Below the pieces are notes generated by a model, which saw only the letters and a program-made list of their open reading frames with translations, was not told the origin of the DNA and did not search any database. The position numbers and the translations under genes are program-made. Shown one piece after another: positions 1 through 9,079 of a DNA stretch of 64,000 nucleotides (the stretch's first letter is position 1; every line of letters starts with the position of its first letter). The DNA comes from Weimeria sp002480925 (GTDB taxonomy: Bacteria > Bacillota > Clostridia > Lachnospirales > Lachnospiraceae). The DNA lies in contig NZ_JBQHVU010000008.1 in the NCBI RefSeq assembly GCF_052064335.1, positions 41,804-105,803 of the forward strand, written 5' to 3'.

Positions 1-2374
1 CCATTCGTCTTGTAAGATATCCTGAATCGGCTGTACGCAGAGCAGTATCTGACATTCCCTTTCTTGCTCCATGTGCTGACATGAAGTACTCGAGTACGTC
101 AAGACCCTCACGGTAGTTACTCTTGATAGGCATTTCGATCGTATGACCGGTCGTATCTGCCATCAGTCCCTTCATACCTGCAAGCTGCTTGATCTGCTTA
201 TCAGAACCACGGGCTCCTGAATCCGCCATCATATGGATCTCGTTATAATCATCGAGTCCATCAAGAAGATCCTTTGTAAGCTCCTTATCCATGTCTTCCC
301 AGATCGTGATAACAGACTTGTAACGCTCCTCGTTTGTGAGCTTACCCTTTCTGTACTGCTTCCTTATATACTCTACTTTATTCTCCGCATCATCGATAAG
401 TCCCTGCTTCTCCTCCGGTACCTTCATATCAGAAATAGAAACTGACATTGCAGAAAGAGTGCAGTACTTATAGCCCATGGCCTTGATATCATCAAGAACC
501 TCTGCGGTCTTTGTAGCGCCATGAACGTTCATGACCTTCTCGAGGATAGCCTTCTGGTCACCCTTCTTTATCAGCTTGTCATATTCGAGCTTCAGCTCAT
601 TGCCCGGAATGCTCCTATCGACAAAGCCAAGGTCCTGAGGGATGATCTCGTTGAACATGAATCTTCCTAATGTAGACTCAACAAGACCTGTTACCTTTCT
701 GCCGTCAGGCATTGTCCTTGACATTCTGATACGGATCCTTGCATGATAATCAAGACCTCCGTTCTCATGAGCAAGAAGAGCCTCGTTATAATTTTTGAAT
801 ACCTTGCCCTCTCCGACTGTACCAGGACGCTCCTGAGTCATGTAATAGATCCCGAGTACTATATCCTGTCCAGGAACTGCTACTACTCCACCATCTGATG
901 GCTTGAGCAGGTTGTTTGGAGAAAGGAGCATGAAGCGGCACTCTGCCTGAGCCTCCTGTGTCAGCGGCAGATGAACAGCCATCTGGTCTCCATCGAAGTC
1001 AGCATTGAAGGCCGCACATACCATTGGATGAAGCCTTATGGCCTTTCCTTCTACAAGAATAGGCTCAAATGCCTGAATACCAAGTCTGTGAAGTGTCGGA
1101 GCACGGTTAAGCATTACCGGGTGTTCCTTTATCACGTCCTCGAGTACATCCCATACTGCCGGATCATCCTGCTTCTCGACGAGCTTCTTGGCGCTCTTTA
1201 TGTTTGCGACTATCTTTCTTGCCTGAAGCTCTCTCATAACGAAAGGCTTGAAAAGCTCGATAGCCATTTCCTTAGGAAGTCCGCACTGATACATCTTTAG
1301 ATCAGGTCCGATAACGATAACAGAACGTCCTGAGTAGTCAACTCGCTTACCAAGGAGGTTCTGACGGAATCTTCCGTTCTTACCCTTTAGCATGTCTGAA
1401 AGAGACTTTAAAGCCCTGTTCCCGGCTCCTGTAACTGCTCTTCCTCGGCGTCCATTATCTATAAGCGCATCGACAGCCTCCTGGAGCATACGCTTCTCGT
1501 TCCTGATGATGATATCAGGTGCAGCAAGCTCTAAGAGCTTTCTTAAACGGTTGTTTCTGTTTATTATCCTTCTGTAGAGATCATTCAGATCTGAGGTCGC
1601 AAATCTTCCTCCGTCGAGCTGGACCATAGGACGAAGATCCGGAGGTATGACTGGAAGAACATTGAGTATCATCCATTCAGGCTTATTACCTGATTCACGG
1701 AAGGCCTCCACGACCTCTAGTCTCTTAATGATTCGTGCCTGCTTCTGTCCTGAGGCATTCTTTAACTCCTCAGTAAGCTCCTTTGCATCCTTGTCGAGAT
1801 CTATCTCCTTAAGGAGCTCCTGAATGGCCTCAGCCCCCATTCCGGCTCTGAATGAGCCCTCTCCGTACTGCTCGACATACTGCTGGTATTCCTGCTCGGA
1901 AAGGACATCCTTCTTATGAAGCGGAGTATCCTTAGGATCAAGAACTATATATGATGCGAAATAAAGTACTCTCTCAAGCATCCTTGGAGAAAGATCAAGG
2001 ATAAGACCCATCCTTGAAGGGATGCCCTTGAAGTACCAGATATGGGAAACAGGAGCAGCCAGCTCTATATGTCCCATTCTCTCACGTCTTACCGAGGCCT
2101 TTGTGACCTCAACGCCGCATCGGTCGCAGACAACACCCTTGTAACGGATCTTCTTGTACTTACCGCAATGACATTCCCAGTCCTTCGTAGGTCCAAAGAT
2201 CTTTTCACAGAAAAGTCCGTCCTTCTCAGGCTTAAGAGTACGGTAATTAATGGTCTCAGGCTTCTTGACCTCTCCGTGTGACCACTCTCTTATCTGATCA
2301 GGAGAAGCAAGGCCGATCTTTATAGCATCAAACGATGTTGACTGATTGGTTTTTATTTCTCTATTATCCGCCAT
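1..2374 (-). CDS. rpoC: RNA polymerase beta' subunit, 5' part only
   Basis: DNA-directed RNA polymerase beta' subunit; it carries the catalytic Mg site of the core enzyme. The gene starts with ATG at 2374 after a GGAGAATTTG ribosome site and runs off the left edge, so about 791 residues are present. Visible marks are the N-terminal zinc-binding cysteines (C68, C70, C83, C86), the RPPDLRPMVQLDGGR stretch and the universally conserved NADFDGDQM metal-binding loop near residue 456. The start lies 15 nt after the rpoB stop, so rpoB and rpoC are co-transcribed. The reading frame is intact to the window edge. Confidence 0.98.
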   Translation of the reverse strand, partial: MADNREIKTNQSTSFDAIKIGLASPDQIREWSHGEVKKPETINYRTLKPEKDGLFCEKIFGPTKDWECHCGKYKKIRYKGVVCDRCGVEVTKASVRRERMGHIELAAPVSHIWYFKGIPSRMGLILDLSPRMLERVLYFASYIVLDPKDTPLHKKDVLSEQEYQQYVEQYGEGSFRAGMGAEAIQELLKEIDLDKDAKELTEELKNASGQKQARIIKRLEVVEAFRESGNKPEWMILNVLPVIPPDLRPMVQLDGGRFATSDLNDLYRRIINRNNRLRKLLELAAPDIIIRNEKRMLQEAVDALIDNGRRGRAVTGAGNRALKSLSDMLKGKNGRFRQNLLGKRVDYSGRSVIVIGPDLKMYQCGLPKEMAIELFKPFVMRELQARKIVANIKSAKKLVEKQDDPAVWDVLEDVIKEHPVMLNRAPTLHRLGIQAFEPILVEGKAIRLHPMVCAAFNADFDGDQMAVHLPLTQEAQAECRFMLLSPNNLLKPSDGGVVAVPGQDIVLGIYYMTQERPGTVGEGKVFKNYNEALLAHENGGLDYHARIRIRMSRTMPDGRKVTGLVESTLGRFMFNEIIPQDLGFVDRSIPGNELKLEYDKLIKKGDQKAILEKVMNVHGATKTAEVLDDIKAMGYKYCTLSAMSVSISDMKVPEEKQGLIDDAENKVEYIRKQYRKGKLTNEERYKSVITIWEDMDKELTKDLLDGLDDYNEIHMMADSGARGSDKQIKQLAGMKGLMADTTGHTIEMPIKSNYREGLDVLEYFMSAHGARKGMSDTALRTADSGYLTRRM

Positions 2375-2389
2375 CAAATTCTCCTTCCG

Positions 2390-5300
2390 TTAGTCATTGT
2401 TGTCAAGGTTGATCAGATCTGATGCGGCAGACTCAGCATCGAGCGGCATATCCGACTCATCATCTCCGTTGTCCTCAGTGATCTCCTGGAGCTCGCCTGT
2501 TTCATCGTTGAACTCCTGCTTCGAGAAACCAAGCTTTCCGAAATCCTCAGCGCTCTCAAAGGCATAATTGCTGTTATTATTGTTAGAATCATCCTTATTG
2601 ATGATACTATTGATATTCGTATTACCGTAGTCCTGAGACTCCATAAGATGGACTTCATTTCCATCCTCGTCAAGCACCTTGACATCAAGGCAGAGTGACT
2701 GGAGCTCCTTAAGCATTACCTTGAAGGACTCAGGGATTCCAGGGGATGGAATATTGTTGCCCTTGATTATTGCCTCATAGGTCTTCACACGTCCGACTAC
2801 ATCATCAGACTTCATTGTGAGGATCTCCTGCAGTGTATATGCTGCACCGTAGGCCTCAAGTGCCCATACCTCCATTTCTCCGAAACGCTGTCCGCCGAAC
2901 TGGGCCTTACCGCCGAGTGGCTGCTGAGTTACCAGAGAGTACGGACCGGTTGAACGGGCATGGATCTTATCATCTACCAGATGATGCAGCTTCAGATAAT
3001 GCATGTGTCCGATCGTAACCGGAGAAGCGAAGTCTTCGCCTGTACGTCCGTCACGGAGCATGACCTTTCCATCACGGCTTAAAGGAACTCCCTTCCATAC
3101 CTCGCGATGATCCCTGTGATCCCAGAGATACTGCATGACGTCAGCATTTACAGAACCCTCATACTTACTCTTGAAATCATCCCAGTCACTATTCACATAG
3201 TCATTGGCCATCTCCAGAGCGTCCCCGATGTCCTTCTCTGTCGCACCGTCGAATACCGGTGTCTCGATATTAAATCCAAGTGCCTTTGCCGCAAGAGAAA
3301 GATGAATCTCGAGCACCTGTCCTATATTCATTCGTGAAGGCACACCCATCGGATTCAGGCAGATATCAAGTGGACGGCCGTTTGGAAGGAATGGCATATC
3401 CTCTACCGGAAGAACTCTTGAAACTACACCCTTATTTCCGTGACGTCCTGCCATCTTATCTCCTACGGAGATCTTTCTCTTCTGGGCTATAGTCACATGG
3501 ACTCTCTTATTGACGCCGGCAGGAAGCTCAGCCGTCTTTACATTCTTTGCATCCTTTGGAATAGGAGTACCCTCTCTGATGAAGGTAGTAGCCTCGACTA
3601 CTATTCCGTAATATCCATGAGGTACCTTAAGGGATGTATCGCGGACCTCTCTGGCTTTCTCACCAAAGATAGCTCTAAGGAGCTTCTCCTCTGCTGTAAG
3701 CTCTGTTTCTCCCTTAGGAGTAACTTTTCCTACAAGGATATCTCCGGCTCTTACCTCTGCTCCGACTCTTATCACTCCTGATTCATCAAGGTTGCTCACT
3801 GCATCTGCACCGATTCCCGGTACATCTCTTGTGATCTCCTCTGGTCCGAGCTTGGTGTCTCTTGCGTCTGTATCAAACTCCTCCATATGGATAGAGGTGA
3901 ATACATCGTCACGTACAAGTCTTTCTGACAGAAGGACAGCATCCTCGTAGTTATAACCTTCCCAGGTCATGAATCCTATCAGAGGGTTCTTTCCTAGTGA
4001 AAGCTCTCCATCCTTTGTAGAAGGTCCATCTGCAATGACCTCGCCCTTGTCCACATGATCGCCCTTGAATACGATCGGTCTCTGATTATAGCAGTTGGAC
4101 TGGTTGGATCTCTGGAACTTGATCAGATCGTATTCGTCACGTGATCCATCGTCTGTCTTTACTACTATCCTTGTAGCCTCTGAATCAACTACTGTTCCGG
4201 CATTCCTTGCAAGTATACAGTCTCCTGAGTCTCTCGCTGCCCTGCCCTCCATTGCAGTTCCAATAACAGGCGCCTCTGTAGTAAGAAGAGGCACTGCCTG
4301 ACGCTGCATGTTGGATCCCATCAGGGCACGGTTAGCGTCATCGTTCTGCAGGAATGGGACAAGAGCCGTAGCTACTGAGAATACCATTCTAGGGGACACA
4401 TCCATGAAGTCAAACAGGGTCTTATCGTACTCCTGTGTCTCCTCCCTGAATCGTCCTGAAACGGAATTTCTTACGAAATGTCCTTCTCCATCAAGCTTCT
4501 CATTAGCCTGAGCCACATGATAATTATCCTCTTCATCAGCAGTCATGTAGACTACTTCATTTGTAACACGAGGATTAGCCGGATCTGTCTTATCGATCTT
4601 TCTGTATGGAGCCTCTATGAAGCCATACTCATTGATACGCGCATAGCTTGCGAGAGAGTTGATAAGTCCGATGTTCGGTCCTTCTGGTGTCTCGATAGGG
4701 CACATACGTCCATAATGTGTGTAATGGACATCACGCACCTCGAATCCTGCACGGTCTCGTGACAGTCCTCCAGGTCCAAGGGCTGAAAGACGCCTCTTAT
4801 GTGTAAGCTCTGAAAGAGGGTTGTTCTGATCCATGAACTGTGACAGCTGGGATGATCCGAAGAACTCCTTTACTGCTGCTGTGACAGGTCTGGTACTGTT
4901 GATCAGACTTGATACCTTGATGCTGTTAGGATCCTGAGTCTGCATCCTCTCCCTGATCACTCTCTCAAGCCTTGAAAGTCCGATCCTGTACTGATTCTGA
5001 AGCAGCTCACCAACGGCTCTTACTCGACGATTTCCCAGGTGATCGATATCATCATCGTTTCCGATGCCCCACTCAAGGTGCATATTGTAATTGATCGAAG
5101 CAAAAATATCCTCTCTGGTGATATGCTTTGGAACAAGCTCTGACTTGCTGCGAACAAGCACATCAAGCAGATCCTCGTCATCTAATTCCTTCTCGAGGAT
5201 CTCCTTCAGCTTAGGGAAATATACCTTTTCCTTTATCCCGCTCTTCCTTGCTATCTCCTCATCGACATAGCAGTCAAGGTCTACCATCATATTGGAGAGG

Positions 5301-6337
5301 ACCTTTTCATTCCTCTCGTCTGTCTGAATATATACAAACGGAATTCCGGCATTCTGGATTTCGTCAGCCTTTTCTCTTGAAAGCTTGGTACCGGCCTCTG
5401 CGAGAACCTCACCAGTCTCGGTATCCACCACATCCTCTGCAAGGACCTGATTGAAAAGTCTCTGCCGAAATGAAAGCTTCTTATTGAACTTGTATCTTCC
5501 TACCTTTGCGAGATCATATCTCTTCGGGTCAAAGAACATAGTATCAAGAAGAGACTCTGCGTTCTCCGGTGTCATAGGCTCGCCCGGACGGATCTTCTTA
5601 TAGAGCTCTATAAGTCCTCTGTCATGGCTTCCTATCGCATTCTCACCCTCAAGGCATGGATCCTTCTCGAATGAAGCAATGATCTTTGGCTCCTCTCCGA
5701 ATACATCGAGTATCTCCTGATTGGTTCCGAGTCCGAGCGCACGAAGAAGAACCGTTACAGGAACCTTTCTGGTACGGTCTACTCTTACATAGAAGACATC
5801 GCTTGAATCTGTCTCGTACTCAAGCCATGCTCCTCTGTTAGGGATGACTGTGCATGAATACAGCTTCTTACCTGTCTTATCGTGATCTATTCCATAATAA
5901 ATGCCAGGAGAACGGACAAGCTGGCTGACTATGACTCTCTCAGCGCCATTGATAACAAAGGTGCCGGTGTCAGTCATCATAGGAAGCTCTCCCATGAATA
6001 TCTTCTGCTCGTCAATCTCGTCATTAACGAGAAGCTGTACCGTGACCTGCAGAGGAGCCGCATATGTAGCGTCTCTTTCCTTGCACTCGGCGATCGTGTA
6101 CTTTGCCTTGTCACGAAGCAGCTCAAATCCCATAAATCTGAGACTCATGCGTCCGCTGTAGTCCTCAATAGGAGAGATATCATCAAAAGCCTCCTGCAGA
6201 CCTTCATCAAGGAACCACTGGAATGACTTTTTCTGAACCTCTATGAAGTTCGGCATCTCCAGTACTTCCTGCTGCTGGGCATAGCTCATTCGGATTCCCT
6301 TGCCTGCCTTGACCGGACGTATTCTGTTTTTCTCCAT
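2390..6337 (-). CDS. rpoB: RNA polymerase beta subunit
   Basis: Beta subunit of RNA polymerase, 1315 codons, full length for Clostridia. I place the start at ATG 6337 (MEKNRIRPVKAG) because AAAGGGA lies 8 nt upstream and homologues begin here; the frame stays open for 38 more codons upstream into the leader, which is not conserved-looking. The rifampicin-region sequence around FMDQNNPLSELTHKRRLSALG is wild-type in form. The C-terminal tail after the conserved core is long, acidic and Asn-rich (SNNNNSNYAFESAEDFG). The gene has its own promoter at 6442-6471 and is separated from rplL by a terminator and a repeat-filled spacer. Confidence 0.97.
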   Translation of the reverse strand: MEKNRIRPVKAGKGIRMSYAQQQEVLEMPNFIEVQKKSFQWFLDEGLQEAFDDISPIEDYSGRMSLRFMGFELLRDKAKYTIAECKERDATYAAPLQVTVQLLVNDEIDEQKIFMGELPMMTDTGTFVINGAERVIVSQLVRSPGIYYGIDHDKTGKKLYSCTVIPNRGAWLEYETDSSDVFYVRVDRTRKVPVTVLLRALGLGTNQEILDVFGEEPKIIASFEKDPCLEGENAIGSHDRGLIELYKKIRPGEPMTPENAESLLDTMFFDPKRYDLAKVGRYKFNKKLSFRQRLFNQVLAEDVVDTETGEVLAEAGTKLSREKADEIQNAGIPFVYIQTDERNEKVLSNMMVDLDCYVDEEIARKSGIKEKVYFPKLKEILEKELDDEDLLDVLVRSKSELVPKHITREDIFASINYNMHLEWGIGNDDDIDHLGNRRVRAVGELLQNQYRIGLSRLERVIRERMQTQDPNSIKVSSLINSTRPVTAAVKEFFGSSQLSQFMDQNNPLSELTHKRRLSALGPGGLSRDRAGFEVRDVHYTHYGRMCPIETPEGPNIGLINSLASYARINEYGFIEAPYRKIDKTDPANPRVTNEVVYMTADEEDNYHVAQANEKLDGEGHFVRNSVSGRFREETQEYDKTLFDFMDVSPRMVFSVATALVPFLQNDDANRALMGSNMQRQAVPLLTTEAPVIGTAMEGRAARDSGDCILARNAGTVVDSEATRIVVKTDDGSRDEYDLIKFQRSNQSNCYNQRPIVFKGDHVDKGEVIADGPSTKDGELSLGKNPLIGFMTWEGYNYEDAVLLSERLVRDDVFTSIHMEEFDTDARDTKLGPEEITRDVPGIGADAVSNLDESGVIRVGAEVRAGDILVGKVTPKGETELTAEEKLLRAIFGEKAREVRDTSLKVPHGYYGIVVEATTFIREGTPIPKDAKNVKTAELPAGVNKRVHVTIAQKRKISVGDKMAGRHGNKGVVSRVLPVEDMPFLPNGRPLDICLNPMGVPSRMNIGQVLEIHLSLAAKALGFNIETPVFDGATEKDIGDALEMANDYVNSDWDDFKSKYEGSVNADVMQYLWDHRDHREVWKGVPLSRDGKVMLRDGRTGEDFASPVTIGHMHYLKLHHLVDDKIHARSTGPYSLVTQQPLGGKAQFGGQRFGEMEVWALEAYGAAYTLQEILTMKSDDVVGRVKTYEAIIKGNNIPSPGIPESFKVMLKELQSLCLDVKVLDEDGNEVHLMESQDYGNTNINSIINKDDSNNNNSNYAFESAEDFGKLGFSKQEFNDETGELQEITEDNGDDESDMPLDAESAASDLINLDNND

Positions 6338-6441
6338 TTGGCATTCCCTTTCAAAAAAAGTTAACCTGGTTTCAAGCCTATTATCATAAAAAAGGGCACA
6401 AAAATCCCTTCTATATAGTTTCTGATAATACAGCAACGTAT

Positions 6442-6471
6442 AGTTTACCACAACCAGTCAAGGGGTGTCAA
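6442..6471 (-). promoter_or_regulatory. Promoter of rpoBC
   Basis: On the minus strand TTGACA (6471-6466) and TAAACT (6447-6442) are 18 bp apart and lie about 105 nt upstream of the rpoB start. A second TTGACT follows shortly after the first. The -35 box directly borders the G-run that leads into the heptamer array at 6478. Sequence match only; the start point is inferred. Confidence 0.65.
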
Positions 6472-6477
6472 GGGGGG

Positions 6478-6826
6478 GGAGGTGTGAGGTGTAAGGTCTG
6501 AGGTGCGAGGTCCGAGGTCCGAGGTCTGAGGTCTGAGGTGCGAGGTCTGAGGTCCGAGGTGCGAGGTCCGAGGTCTTAGGTGCGAGGTCCGAGGTCTGAG
6601 GTCTGAGGTCTGAGGTCTGAGGTGCGAGGTCCGAGGTCTGAGGTGCGAGGTCCGAGGTCTTAGGTGCGAGGTCCGAGGAGTGAGGTCCGAGGTCTGAGGT
6701 CTGAGGTGCGAGGTCTGAGGTCTGAGGTCTGAGGTCTGAGGTCTGAGGTGCGAGGTCCGAGGTCCGAGGTCTGAGGTCTTAGGTCCGAGGTCTTAGGTCC
6801 GAGGTCCGAGGTCCGAGGAGTGAGGT
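6478..6826. repeat. Heptanucleotide tandem array, about 50 units
   Basis: About 350 bp made of 7-bp units with invariant AGGT and a variable remainder (mostly CTG, CCG, GCG, CTT). Units are in strict 7-bp register except for a few AGTG variants. A longer block with the same order of variants occurs twice (around 6551-6600 and 6640-6680), which points to segmental duplication inside the array. The plus strand carries GG every 7 nt. The array fills the region just upstream of the rpoB promoter. It is non-coding as far as I can see. Confidence 0.95.
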
Positions 6827-6879
6827 TTTAGTTGAAATAACAGGTATTAACTATACCCTAATCCCTATACCCTAATTTC

Positions 6880-6936
6880 TCTAACCTCTCACCTCTCACC
6901 TCTCACCTCTCACCTCTAACCTCTAACCTCTAACCT
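6880..6936. repeat. Inverted heptamer array (ACCTC units)
   Basis: Eight or so 7-bp units of the form CTCACCT / CTAACCT. This is the reverse complement of the AGGT units at 6478-6826, so the two arrays form an imperfect inverted repeat separated by about 50 bp of AT-richer sequence. It is followed at once by a 54-bp dispersed unit. Confidence 0.9.
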
Positions 6937-6942
6937 CCTGTC

Positions 6943-7008
6943 AAGGAAGTTCTTTTCGCTAAATTCGAGCTTCGCCTATGGCTCGCTCTCGCCTACAAGC
7001 TTTCGGCC
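6943..7008. repeat. Dispersed 54-bp hairpin unit, copy near rplL
   Basis: Its first 28 bases are identical to those of units at 10907 and 26226. It contains the inverted repeat CGAGC-N10-GCTCG and ends with the motif GCTTTCGGCC (6999-7008), also seen at 11020-11029. It sits between the rplL terminator and the rpoB promoter. No coding capacity is evident. Confidence 0.85.
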
Positions 7009-7023
7009 CCTAACCCCTATATC

Positions 7024-7054
7024 AAAAAAGGATCCTGCAAATGCAGAATCCTTT
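7024..7054 (-). terminator. Rho-independent terminator after rplL
   Basis: On the minus strand AAAGGATTCTGC, a short ATTT loop and GCAGGATCCTTTTTT form a 12-bp stem with one wobble pair and a T-run, about 40 nt after the rplL stop. It should end the rplJL transcript before rpoB. Confidence 0.9.
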
Positions 7055-7093
7055 CTCAATATTAAGATAAAACTAGTAAGTCCTAAACCATGA

Positions 7094-7471
7094 TTACTTA
7101 AGAGTAACCTTAGCTCCCTGCTCCTCAAGCTTAGCCTTAAGCTCATCAGCGCTTGCCTTGTCAGCGCCCTCCTTGATAACCTTAGGAGCTGAATCAACGA
7201 GATCCTTAGCCTCCTTAAGTCCGAGACCAGTAGCCTCACGAACAACCTTGATGACCTTAACCTTGTTAGGGCCAACCTCAGTAAGCTCAACGTCGAAGCT
7301 GTCCTTCTCCTCAGCTGCATCTCCGCCAGCTGCTCCACCTGCTGCAACTACAACTCCTGCTGCTGCAGATACACCGAACTCTTCCTCACATGCCTTTACA
7401 AGGTCATTAAGCTCAAGAACTGAAAGCTCTTTGATTGCTGCGATAAACTCATCTGTTGTCATCTTTGCCAT
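7094..7471 (-). CDS. rplL: Ribosomal protein L7/L12
   Basis: Stalk protein of the 50S subunit, 125 residues, which recruits translational GTPases. The ATG at 7471 (MAKMTTDEFIAAIKELSV) follows GGAGGAAAAACAAA; the frame is open for 28 further codons upstream but these run through the structured rplJ-rplL spacer. An N-terminal dimerisation domain, an Ala/Gly-rich hinge (around residues 36-50) and the C-terminal factor-binding domain are all present. It is cotranscribed with rplJ. Confidence 0.98.
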   Translation of the reverse strand: MAKMTTDEFIAAIKELSVLELNDLVKACEEEFGVSAAAGVVVAAGGAAGGDAAEEKDSFDVELTEVGPNKVKVIKVVREATGLGLKEAKDLVDSAPKVIKEGADKASADELKAKLEEQGAKVTLK

Positions 7472-7510
7472 TTTGTTTTTCCTCCAAAACTTAATTTCAA
7501 GATTCATCCC

Positions 7511-7587
7511 GGCAGGAGCTAATTCGCACTCACGTCTCGCTGTCGTCGTGAGCATCTCACTCGACGTGAGATGCTCGCGCTCCTGCC
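7511..7587. repeat. Nested inverted repeats between rplJ and rplL
   Basis: Outer arms GGCAGGAGC (7511-7519) and GCTCCTGCC (7579-7587) are perfect complements. Inside lies a perfect 11-bp hairpin GAGCATCTCAC / GTGAGATGCTC around a 5-nt loop (7550-7576) and a competing CTCACG/CGTGAG pair. There is no T-run, so it is not a standard terminator. It would be transcribed within the rplJL message. Confidence 0.8.
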
Positions 7588-7653
7588 TGTATTATGTCTA
7601 TAGATATCTGTTTTGTATGATCTGGGCGTACTCCCTGACCACCTTGCTAACCG

Positions 7654-8175
7654 TTACTCGGCTGCTGGTGCTGCTTCCTCTGCAGCTGAATCTGTTCCCT
7701 TGTCTGCGATCTGCTTCAGTACCCTTGCGAAATTCGTGATAGGGCTCTGGAGAGAACCAAGCAGACGTGAAAGAAGCTCTTCTCTTGATGGAACACTTGC
7801 GATAGTCTTCATCCCTGCTGCATCATAGAAGGATCCCTCTACGATACCAGCCTTGATCTCCAGTGAAGGAGCGTCCTTAGCGATCTTTGTGATGATGCGG
7901 GCTGGTGCCGATGCATCGTCCTTGCTGATCGCGATAGCGTTTGTTCCCTCAAGAAGGTCGCTAAGCTGCTCGCAGTCTGTTCCGGCGAATGCTCTCTTCA
8001 TCATAGTGTTCTTGTAAACCTTGTAAGTGCATCCGGCTTCACGCAGCTGCTTACGCATCTGTGTGTCCTGAGCGACTGTAAGGCCACGGTAGTCAACAAG
8101 AACAACTGACTGCGCATCCTTGATCTGCTCGGAGATCTCGTCTACGACCGGCTGCTTTAACTCTACTTTAGCCAA
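7654..8175 (-). CDS. rplJ: Ribosomal protein L10
   Basis: L10 anchors L7/L12 dimers on the 50S subunit; 173 residues. It starts with TTG at 8175 (MAKVELKQPVVDEI), 8 nt after GGAGG. The L10 core (VVLVDYRGLTVAQ, then YKVYKNTMMKRA) is clear, and the C-terminal Ala/Glu tail follows the helix that binds L7/L12. An L10 leader lies upstream, which implies autogenous control by the L10-L12 complex. Confidence 0.97.
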   Translation of the reverse strand: MAKVELKQPVVDEISEQIKDAQSVVLVDYRGLTVAQDTQMRKQLREAGCTYKVYKNTMMKRAFAGTDCEQLSDLLEGTNAIAISKDDASAPARIITKIAKDAPSLEIKAGIVEGSFYDAAGMKTIASVPSREELLSRLLGSLQSPITNFARVLKQIADKGTDSAAEEAAPAAE

Positions 8176-8217
8176 AATCTATACCTCCTGTAAGTATTGT
8201 ATTCTCGCTTGCTTCAT

Positions 8218-8330
8218 AAAAAAGAACCCTGAGGGCTGGCCACAGGGTTCATGAAATGTCTAATAGATAAACATCACCTCGGCAGGTTGCATGCGTTGCG
8301 GATAAATCCACCTGCTGTCTATGGCAAGCT
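8218..8330 (-). promoter_or_regulatory. L10 leader RNA with attenuator
   Basis: Read on the minus strand the region begins GCCATAGACAGCAGGTGG, continues to CCTGCCGAGGTGATG and ends with the stem GAACCCTG / CAGGGTTC followed by TTTTTT (8218-8250). This arrangement matches the known Firmicutes L10 leader, in which L10(L12)4 binds the RNA and controls termination before rplJ. The terminator stem lies about 40 nt upstream of the rplJ start. Confidence 0.9.
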
Positions 8331-8335
8331 TTTAA

Positions 8336-8364
8336 ATATTACATCTATCTGATGCTTTTGTCAA
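8336..8364 (-). promoter_or_regulatory. Promoter of rplJL
   Basis: TTGACA (8364-8359), 17-bp spacer, TAATAT (8341-8336) on the minus strand. It lies a few bases upstream of the L10 leader and about 20 nt after the rplA stop. Confidence 0.85.
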
Positions 8365-8383
8365 GTACTTTCTAGCAGAAAAA

Positions 8384-9079
8384 TCACATTCCGTAAGGAA
8401 CTGCGTTTACACGAACGCCAGGTCCCATAGTAGAAGTAATTGTAATGTTCTTAAGGTATGTTCCCTTAAGTGTGCTAGGGCGAGCCTTGACAATAGCATC
8501 CATAAGAGCCTGGAAGTTGTCAGCAAGATCAGCTTCACTGAATGAAGCCTTACCTACTGGTACATGGATGATATTAGCCTTGTCCAGACGATACTCGATC
8601 TTACCGGCTTTAATATCGTTGATAGCCTTTGTAACGTCCATTGTGACTGTTCCTGCCTTTGGGTTAGGCATGAGACCCTTAGGTCCTAAAACACGTCCCA
8701 GACGTCCAACAACGCTCATCATATCAGGTGTAGCTACGACTACATCGAAATCAAGCCATCCCTCATTCTGGATCTTCGGAATGAGCTCATCGCCGCCTAC
8801 AAAATCAGCTCCTGCTGCTGTAGCCTCATCTGCCTTTGCACCCTTTGCGAATACAAGGACACGAACAGTCTTACCTGTTCCATGAGGAAGAACTACCGCT
8901 CCACGGATCTGCTGATCTGCATGACGTCCATCACATCCTGTACGGATATGAACCTCGACTGTCTCGTCGAACTTGGCTGTGGCATTCTTCTTTACGATTG
9001 CAACTGCCTCAGCTGCATCGTACTGTTTTGATTTATCATAGGACTTCAGTGCGTCCTGATACTTTTTTCCTCTTTTCAT
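8384..9079 (-). CDS. rplA: Ribosomal protein L1
   Basis: 50S protein of the L1 stalk, 231 residues, normal length. ATG at 9079 (MKRGKKYQDALKSYDKS) follows AGGAGGAATTTTTTCACA. The signature LGRVLGPKGLMPNPKAGTV is intact. It follows rplK after an unusually long spacer of 224 bp (9080-9303). Confidence 0.98.
   Translation of the reverse strand: MKRGKKYQDALKSYDKSKQYDAAEAVAIVKKNATAKFDETVEVHIRTGCDGRHADQQIRGAVVLPHGTGKTVRVLVFAKGAKADEATAAGADFVGGDELIPKIQNEGWLDFDVVVATPDMMSVVGRLGRVLGPKGLMPNPKAGTVTMDVTKAINDIKAGKIEYRLDKANIIHVPVGKASFSEADLADNFQALMDAIVKARPSTLKGTYLKNITITSTMGPGVRVNAVPYGM

Noticed and set aside
6478..6826. CRISPR-like array
   Set aside because: Units are 7 bp without unique spacers, and no cas genes are nearby.
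7158..7739. 193-codon plus-strand frame across rplL and rplJ
   Set aside because: Antisense shadow of two certain ribosomal-protein genes with Ala/Ser-rich junk composition.
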